64,000 bases of DNA from Cryptosporidium bovis (taxonomy: Eukaryota > Apicomplexa > Conoidasida > Eucoccidiorida > Cryptosporidiidae). A program made the position numbers and the translations under genes. Position 1 is the first letter of the stretch. Every line of letters starts with the position of its first letter. Shown one piece after another: positions 58,735 to 64,000 of this stretch. The stretch spans positions 62,001 through 126,000 of the forward strand of contig VHIT02000050.1 in the NCBI GenBank assembly GCA_009768925.2, written 5' to 3'. The notes below the pieces were generated by a model, which saw nothing but the letters and a program-made list of their open reading frames with translations, made no database searches and was not told the DNA's origin.

Positions 58735-59040
58735 ATGAAACCAATTTCTCACAATAAATATGTATTGAGAGAACTGTATTGTGATTCCCTCTGCACTCAG
58801 AATCTACTAATTCAGTTCTTAATTGAAACAAAATTTGTAGACTTTATTACTGGGCCAAACGACTTGGTTTTAGTAAGTCAAAGTCGTATAATCATGATGT
58901 ATAATTTGTCTACTTGGTACCCGCCAAAAACAGTGCGCCGAGTTGTGAATTCGCAAATACATTTGTTTGATACTTGTATATATTTATCATTTGCTTGCAA
59001 TAGAATTAAAATTCATATTTTTACTTACTGTTTTGTGTAG
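58735..59040 (+). CDS. Possible small protein, 101 aa
   Basis: An ATG frame starting 27 nt from the divergent CCT4 start. It contains KFVDFITGPNDLVLVSQSRIIMMYNLSTW, a strand-turn-strand pattern reminiscent of one beta-propeller blade, and several cysteines. I recognise no family. It could be a real small gene, a first exon or a chance frame. It ends 39 nt before the nucleoporin start. Confidence 0.25.
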   Translation: MKPISHNKYVLRELYCDSLCTQNLLIQFLIETKFVDFITGPNDLVLVSQSRIIMMYNLSTWYPPKTVRRVVNSQIHLFDTCIYLSFACNRIKIHIFTYCFV

Positions 59041-59079
59041 ATCTAGTGCCTTAAGTACATAAAATATTATTTCTTAAAT

Positions 59080-60060
59080 ATGTTTTTTTCCCAGACGGGT
59101 TCCTCCTTGTCTTCCGGTAATACCAATCAGTTTGGGGGATTATTTGGATCTACAGGAGTTGGAACAGGAACCCAATCTTTTAATCCCACTAACACGCAAT
59201 TACAGGGAAGTATATTTCAAACTGGCCCATCAACTTCTGGAACTTCGCTATTTCAAGCACCTAGTTCATTAACCGGGATAGGTAACACTTCGAGTATTTC
59301 TTCTACAACAGGTTTAGGTAATTCGTTATCTACAGGGTCTTCTAATTCGTTCGGAATTGGGGGTTCTCTATTCGGTGGAACGAATCAATTAGGCTCACAG
59401 ACACTGGTTCAGAATAGTTCTCAAGCTCAGTATTTGCCATTGAATCCAACTGTCGGGCAACTAACAAATTATATTCAAAGTTGGAAGTCTGAGTTTGAAG
59501 AAATAGAATTGAAGCTGAGTGAGAATGACTCTCATGTAGAATATTTAGCAAATAACAAGTTACTAGAAATGACGCGTTTGTGCAGCACATATAAAAAAGG
59601 AGTCGAGAGGAGAAATGAAGAAATTGAAAACATCAAGTCTAGACAATGCAGAGTTTGTGATTCTATAGAATCAATTATTTCTGAGATATCAACAGTGCAA
59701 CAACTCAGTCACGACCTTATCCATATATATGATCGCGTCAAAGAAATGGATCCAAAAAATTCATCGAGACAAATACAACCACTAAGGTTTCCACTTCCGA
59801 TTTTCGAATTTTTTTGTGAAAATATGGCGAAAAAATGCAAATATATCGAGGAAATTGTTGGAAATTTAGATAGGACGGTGTCCTCATTAAGAGAGGAAAT
59901 GGTAAATACAACTGCTGAAGAGTTATTGAAATGTATTGCTGAAACTATCAATAACAACTACGAAAACTTTTATACTTTGGTTTCACAGTGCTCCCAATTG
60001 CATGATAAGACTGAATCAATCGTAAATATTTCTAAATTACATGAAGTTAGTAGGAATTAG
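59080..60060 (+). CDS. NUP58: FG nucleoporin, NUP58/Nup49-like, 326 aa
   Basis: The first 110 residues are Gly/Ser/Thr/Asn-rich with FG-type pieces (QFGGLFGSTG, NSFGIGGSLFGG, SLFQ). Residues about 125-326 form a coiled-coil: LPLNPTVGQLTNYIQSWKSEFEEIELKL, then helices with LRFPLPIFEFFCENMAKKCKYIEEIVGNLDRTVSSL. That layout (FG region, linker, long helices with a Pro-Phe kink before the last helices) resembles NUP58 of the NUP62 channel complex. NUP54 and NUP62 have related architecture, so the assignment to NUP58 is likely rather than certain. The start ATG lies in a T-rich stretch followed by CCCAG, which also looks like a splice acceptor, so an upstream exon cannot be excluded. Confidence 0.78.
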   Translation: MFFSQTGSSLSSGNTNQFGGLFGSTGVGTGTQSFNPTNTQLQGSIFQTGPSTSGTSLFQAPSSLTGIGNTSSISSTTGLGNSLSTGSSNSFGIGGSLFGGTNQLGSQTLVQNSSQAQYLPLNPTVGQLTNYIQSWKSEFEEIELKLSENDSHVEYLANNKLLEMTRLCSTYKKGVERRNEEIENIKSRQCRVCDSIESIISEISTVQQLSHDLIHIYDRVKEMDPKNSSRQIQPLRFPLPIFEFFCENMAKKCKYIEEIVGNLDRTVSSLREEMVNTTAEELLKCIAETINNNYENFYTLVSQCSQLHDKTESIVNISKLHEVSRN

Positions 60061-60077
60061 AACGCAAATTGTTTATT

Positions 60078-61328
60078 CTATACAAAGTCAAGCCTTCCTT
60101 TTGGATTCAGTAGTACTTCTCCTATTTGATCTCCAAATTTGTCTGCACCCTCATCTTCTGTGTTCTCTAGTAAATGTTCCGGAATACATGGTTTTGAATC
60201 ACTATTTAAATCTACTTGTTTATCTTTGAAAATTTTATTTATTTCACTCCACCTTTGTTCTGTTTCCTTTTCCCTTTGTTTTTGAATACTTTCTCTTCTG
60301 TCATTTATCCATTTCTTATATTGTGTTTCGAATTCTTCGTGTGCCTCATTCAATTTGATAAGAAAGCTTTGAAGTCCTGTCCCCATTGAGGATGATACAC
60401 CTACAAACTTCAAGTCTCTAAATAATTATGTATTTCTAACATGAGAAAAGTAATGTTTAACTTACTTATAGAATTCATACAATGCAAGGGCAGACGACCT
60501 ACTTAAACTTGCCATGTAAGAATCGTCTGTAGTTAATACCGAATCAGAAAACGAATCATAATCCTTCATCCATTTAGTACAAATAAGATGGTCAACAACG
60601 TCTATTTTATTAAAAATAAGTATGAATGGTAGTTTACATCTATACATCACACTACATGAGTAAAGCATATTTGACATGAACGTTACAGGCTTTTGGGATC
60701 TAACTGTATCAACAATATACGTTACTACTGTTGGAAATGATAAAGAAAGACCTTCTAAAATAATCGAACCACTTGCAGACCAATTAAACACTTCAATTTG
60801 TCCAGGAGTATCAATGATCACATATTCTAAATCAGTTTTTGATTCCAATATATTTAATACCTGATCAAATTTCACTGAGAAAAGACTTAGAGATGTCATA
60901 ATTGCTCCATTTGGTCCTAAACCATATTCCTTCATTATTTTTTTATAGTTAAATGTATTTTTAATATTGATGTTAACAGGATATGGGCATGATAAAACCG
61001 CAGGATCCAGGTTAATTGTGTAAACTTTCTTTTGATTCTTAGATAAATGGTGGTACAATGCACTTACAAACGAGGTCTTTCCACTTCCAGCCATCCTATA
61101 AGGGGGAGAAATAACAAATTCATAGTTAGTTAATTTTGTAAACTGATTGGAAAAAATTATATTATGCTTAGGAAGATGCAAGCAATATAATTCAATCTGC
61201 AGATGACATAATACGTTCGTTTCTTTATAGAAACTTTTTAAGACTTACCCTATAACAACAACAACTATTGGAATCTTTTTCACTGGAACTGAATCATTTT
61301 GATTAGCCACAGCTGTATCGTCCGTCAT
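60078..61328 (-). CDS. GPN1: GPN-loop GTPase 1 (three exons)
   Basis: GPN1 assembles with GPN2/3 and helps import RNA polymerase II. Minus-strand exons: 61328-61249, 61095-60466 and 60417-60078; introns are 153 and 48 nt with GTAAGT donors. The joined length is 1050 nt (349 aa). The first junction lies inside the Gly codon that opens the P-loop (GMAGSGKTS). The GPN loop YGLGPNGAIMTS, DTPGQIEVFNWSASG, SFPTVVTYIVDT, VTFMSNMLYSCSVMY and NKIDVVDH are all diagnostic. The second junction restores EFYKDLKFVGVSSSMGTGLQSF ([23 protein letters not shown] in human). The stop is 17 nt from the nucleoporin stop, convergent. Confidence 0.95.
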
Positions 61329-61685
61329 AATTAATATTACTTCGAAGGAATTAATTTTACTATAGAATTCGAAGGTTATTAATGTAGCTTTGTAGATTTA
61401 AGGTTAATAGCATTCAGGCGGTAACTTATATGTTCAATATTACTTTGTTAAAATGACCTATAAAATTTACATGGGAATTCCAATATGTGATAGAGGAAAT
61501 AATTAATATTAAATAATGTGTAGCAAATGTTGGTTTGTTTTTCATTAATGTAGTGGCATCTTTTATCCATCTAATGGATTTTAAAAATAACTGTCTGCAC
61601 ACTTAAAACTTAAAAATACTAAATTGCACCCAAAAGAAATCGCAATCACTGAAGCTAAGTATGAGTAGTTCAGGATATTTTAAAT
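61329..61685. other. Divergent promoter region between GPN1 and the EF-hand gene
   Basis: 357 nt. The only conspicuous element is CATTCAGGCGGTA (listed separately). The rest is AT-rich and without an open frame of note. Confidence 0.5.
61411..61423. promoter_or_regulatory. 13-mer element upstream of GPN1
   Basis: CATTCAGGCGGTA is identical, on the opposite strand, to 33577-33589 in the PRP3/HOP1 divergent promoter. It is 83 nt upstream of the GPN1 start and 263 nt upstream of the EF-hand gene. Confidence 0.45.
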
Positions 61686-63029
61686 ATGTTGAACGGTAAT
61701 TTATCTAAGCCTGTACAATTAAATAGAAAAGGTATAGGAACTTCTAGGGGTAATGCTAAAAAAGAGTCAATCTTAGATGAACCAAAAAATCTAAACGCAC
61801 CTCTGAAGAGAAAACCAAGTATAGAGGTTGCAGCAACTAATAACATAGCTATATTGAACAAGAAAGAGGTAGCCGAGTCTAATCTGGCTACAAGACCAGA
61901 GCCTATTTCGAAAGCTGCACTGGAAGAAGCACGTGCGAAAAGGGCAACCAAGTCTGCGGCAAAACAAGTGGTTGTTACACAAAAGACAAAATCAGAAAAA
62001 CCCGTTGTTGATAAGAAAGAAATAAAACACAAGGCAACTACAGAAAAAGTCAAAAAAAAGTCAATTAGTGTCGAAAAACCAGTATATGAAGAAGTAAATA
62101 AGGAGAGTACGAAAGTTAAAGATGATGAATTAAAGGCGTTGATGCTTGAAATTAAACTTCTTAAGGAGAAACAAAAGGCTTATCAGGAAGAAATAAAAGA
62201 ATTAAAAGAAGAAAATTTGGCGAGTATTAAAACGATTAGAGCTCTTGAAAAAGAGAAGAGAGATGAATATCAAAATAAGAGGGATATAGAGCTTAAAAAA
62301 AAACTTTTGGAGTCTGGGCATCAACAAAATATCGATAAAATACAAAATTTAATTAGGAACTGTAGGATGGACATTAAGAATCAATTTGAAAACTTCGTAA
62401 AATCAGATCCAAAAATTAAGTTAGAGTCACACAGTAAAAAAAAAAATAATTCGAGTATAATTAGCCTGTTGTTATGTGATAAGAGTTACGATAAAGGATT
62501 GTTAGACCAATTGATCATGATTGAAGAAAGTAATGAGAATATTTGGGGTTTAAGCTCTCGTGACTTGAAAGAGCTAAATTCAATTCTCAATTTTTATAGT
62601 TCTATTGGAATGGATAGCAATGAAATAAAAGAACATTTAAGTAATCTAAATTGGTTTTTGGATATTCCATCCCAACAATACTCTAGTATTCCATATATTA
62701 TGAATTCATTGAACAAATTATATCAAGATGGAGCAAATTTTGAAGAATTTTTAACCTTTTTATTCGTACCTTTGTTTTCTTCCAGTCAATACAGCTACTT
62801 AGATCAGTTATTTGATTTATTTGATATGGATAACGATTCATATATATCTATAGATGATTTAAAAGGTGTTGTGAGAGAAATAGAGTGGGAAGATTCATTT
62901 ACAATTAATGACTTGAAGTATCTACTTAGACAAATGAGTACAAACGTTAATAATGAAGAATATGAAGGTAAGAAGCTATTTATCAGCAGGGGTGAATTCA
63001 ATGATTTCTTCAGGTCAATTTTGGATTGA
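61686..63029 (+). CDS. Coiled-coil protein with C-terminal EF hand, 447 aa
   Basis: The start ATG is at 61686; an ATG 25 nt upstream is out of frame. Residues 1-140 are basic and low-complexity (Lys, Ala, Thr, Glu). Residues about 140-220 form a strong coiled coil (ELKALMLEIKLLKEKQKAYQEEIKEL). A folded C-terminal half follows. The loop DMDNDSYISIDDLKGVV (about 381-397) is a complete EF-hand loop with Asp at positions 1, 3 and 5 and an acidic residue at position 12. A second, degenerate hand may lie around STNVNNEEYEGKKLFISRGEF. This suggests a calcium-responsive structural protein, possibly of the cytoskeleton or centrosome; no named family recognised. Confidence 0.8.
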   Translation: MLNGNLSKPVQLNRKGIGTSRGNAKKESILDEPKNLNAPLKRKPSIEVAATNNIAILNKKEVAESNLATRPEPISKAALEEARAKRATKSAAKQVVVTQKTKSEKPVVDKKEIKHKATTEKVKKKSISVEKPVYEEVNKESTKVKDDELKALMLEIKLLKEKQKAYQEEIKELKEENLASIKTIRALEKEKRDEYQNKRDIELKKKLLESGHQQNIDKIQNLIRNCRMDIKNQFENFVKSDPKIKLESHSKKKNNSSIISLLLCDKSYDKGLLDQLIMIEESNENIWGLSSRDLKELNSILNFYSSIGMDSNEIKEHLSNLNWFLDIPSQQYSSIPYIMNSLNKLYQDGANFEEFLTFLFVPLFSSSQYSYLDQLFDLFDMDNDSYISIDDLKGVVREIEWEDSFTINDLKYLLRQMSTNVNNEEYEGKKLFISRGEFNDFFRSILD

Positions 63030-63268
63030 ATTACATTAACAACAGAAATTCCAAGTGAATAATTTGAAAACAAAAATAATTATTTGTTATATATACTATT
63101 ATATAATACAATCTTTATTCAATTATAAAAATTTTTAGGGAAATTTAAACAGCAATTTTAAATAGCTAGGCGTTTAAAAATACTTTTAATCTTTTCTGAA
63201 TATGTCCAATTTAATAATAAAAATTAAATAATCTGTCAAGACTTCTTGCTTATCAAGTACGTAATATG

Positions 63269-64000
63269 TTAAAACAACCTTTCAGAACTATGCCTTCTAC
63301 TATTGACAGGATAGGTACCGCTTGTACCTGAACATGTTGTAATCCCACCAACAACGTTCATGGAATCCTTTCTAACTGCATTGTATTCGGAAAGACCAGA
63401 GATCGAGGGGAGTCTATTATTTCGATAAAATGCTCCAACAGTAGAGGAAGAAAGAGAACCTGCTCTTCTATCCCATCCTCTAGACCCATAGTTACTTATT
63501 CCAGGTTCAACAATTGACCCTGCTGATAACATCGAGCTATTTCTTTTATATGGATTCTCACCCCACACAACGCTGTTTAAAGATGTGAAACTAGCGATAT
63601 CATGTCTTGGTGGATGTACTTCATACATTCTGTTATGCGCCTCTGTAGAACATCTCCAAAGCTTACCTTTGAGACCCGACTCATTCCTGATTCTACAAAC
63701 TTCAAATTCAAGAGCTTTCCAGTCTATATGGTGAGTAGTGCGATGCCTAACTTCAAGAGCTTTCTTGAGATGCGCTTGGATTGCTCCTGTCCAAAGACCT
63801 CTATCCATGGAGTTATCACAAACTTGGAAAACAAGTGATTTCTGAACATCTTCAAACTCGATAGAAAATCTTTTTTTATTATGTGAAAGATCCATTTGAG
63901 CTCTAAATAAAATGAGACTTACACTGCCTCTTGAAGCATTTATTCCAAATAATCGATAGGATGACTCTGAGTCAAACCAATATAAGTGGCATTCATGTAC
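63269..64000 (-). CDS. PH-like domain protein, 5' part outside the window (at least 243 aa)
   Basis: The frame is open from the stop at 63269 to the right edge, so the gene is truncated by the window. The ATG at 63895 is internal: upstream codons continue as SSYRLFGINASRGSVSLILFRAQ. This, with KRFSIEFEDVQKSLVFQVCDN and MDRGLWTGAIQAHLKKAL, looks like the last strands and C-terminal helix (conserved Trp) of a pleckstrin-homology-like fold. A His/Arg/Cys-rich segment and a Ser/Asn/Gly-rich tail with Arg-Arg-His-Ser sites follow (NSRRHSSERLF). Apicomplexan inner-membrane-complex proteins often use such PH-like folds; the assignment stays tentative. Confidence 0.65.
   Translation of the reverse strand, partial: VHECHLYWFDSESSYRLFGINASRGSVSLILFRAQMDLSHNKKRFSIEFEDVQKSLVFQVCDNSMDRGLWTGAIQAHLKKALEVRHRTTHHIDWKALEFEVCRIRNESGLKGKLWRCSTEAHNRMYEVHPPRHDIASFTSLNSVVWGENPYKRNSSMLSAGSIVEPGISNYGSRGWDRRAGSLSSSTVGAFYRNNRLPSISGLSEYNAVRKDSMNVVGGITTCSGTSGTYPVNSRRHSSERLF

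Noticed and set aside
61096-61181. Alternative GPN1 start inside intron 1
   Set aside because: The frame begins with TTG and lacks the first Gly of the P-loop; the spliced form matches the family.
63900-63935. GTAAGT...TTTAG pair resembling a 20-nt intron in the right-edge gene
   Set aside because: Removal of 20 nt breaks the frame, the size is too small for splicing, and the frame is open when read through.

Overview
The window is AT-rich, densely packed eukaryotic nuclear DNA from an apicomplexan, most probably a Cryptosporidium species. The grounds are short intergenic spaces, a minority of genes with introns, introns of mostly 45-91 nt with GTAAGT-type donors, Asn/Ser/Lys-rich proteins, lineage-specific secreted proteins, a MORN-repeat protein, an Alba protein, a plant-type CCCH zinc-finger protein and an amino-acid transporter. 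The species cannot be fixed from sequence alone. I find about 42 protein genes and no recognisable tRNA, rRNA, transposon or CRISPR array.

Layout. 0-3 kb: two adjacent minus-strand secreted proteins of unknown function. 3-10 kb: a two-exon dynein light chain (roadblock), a membrane protein, a Yip-family Golgi protein, ribosomal protein L3 with a long intron, an unknown protein, and eIF2B-beta head-to-head with an unknown gene. 10-20 kb: a CW zinc-finger protein, an AAAP amino-acid transporter, a MORN protein, DJ-1, a six-exon secreted or surface protein with a C-terminal hydrophobic end, and a Pro-rich protein. 20-28 kb: a giant TOG-domain protein convergent with Cactin, then a gene-poor stretch. 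28-37 kb: CTP synthase, EMC10, an NSUN4-like RNA m5C methyltransferase, PRP3, a Hop1/HORMAD meiotic protein, GAR1 and a four-exon divergent GTPase. 37-49 kb: NEMF/Rqc2, ISY1, an unknown Asn/Ser-rich protein, a SNAP-25-like SNARE, proteasome alpha5, a three-exon Alba protein and a plant-type tandem zinc-finger protein. 49-64 kb: ESF1, PIG-Q, LAS1, CCT delta, NUP58-like nucleoporin, GPN1, a coiled-coil EF-hand protein, and a PH-like protein cut by the right edge.

Themes. Many genes serve RNA and ribosome production or quality control: L3, eIF2B, GAR1, ESF1, LAS1, PRP3, ISY1, Cactin, NSUN4-like and NEMF. Several of these share a GGCGGT-containing element just upstream (exact 13-mer in two promoters, a 9-mer in three). 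Splicing had to be inferred for ten genes (18 introns). Reading frame, length divisibility and conserved protein motifs agree at each junction I propose.

The observations I rate highest are the shared GGCGGT promoter element; a stem-loop-rich block upstream of RPL3 together with the gene's 284-nt intron; the six-exon putative surface protein; an NSUN4-type methyltransferase in a lineage reported to have no mitochondrial genome; the divergent four-exon GTPase; and duplicated basophilic-kinase-like motifs inside NEMF.
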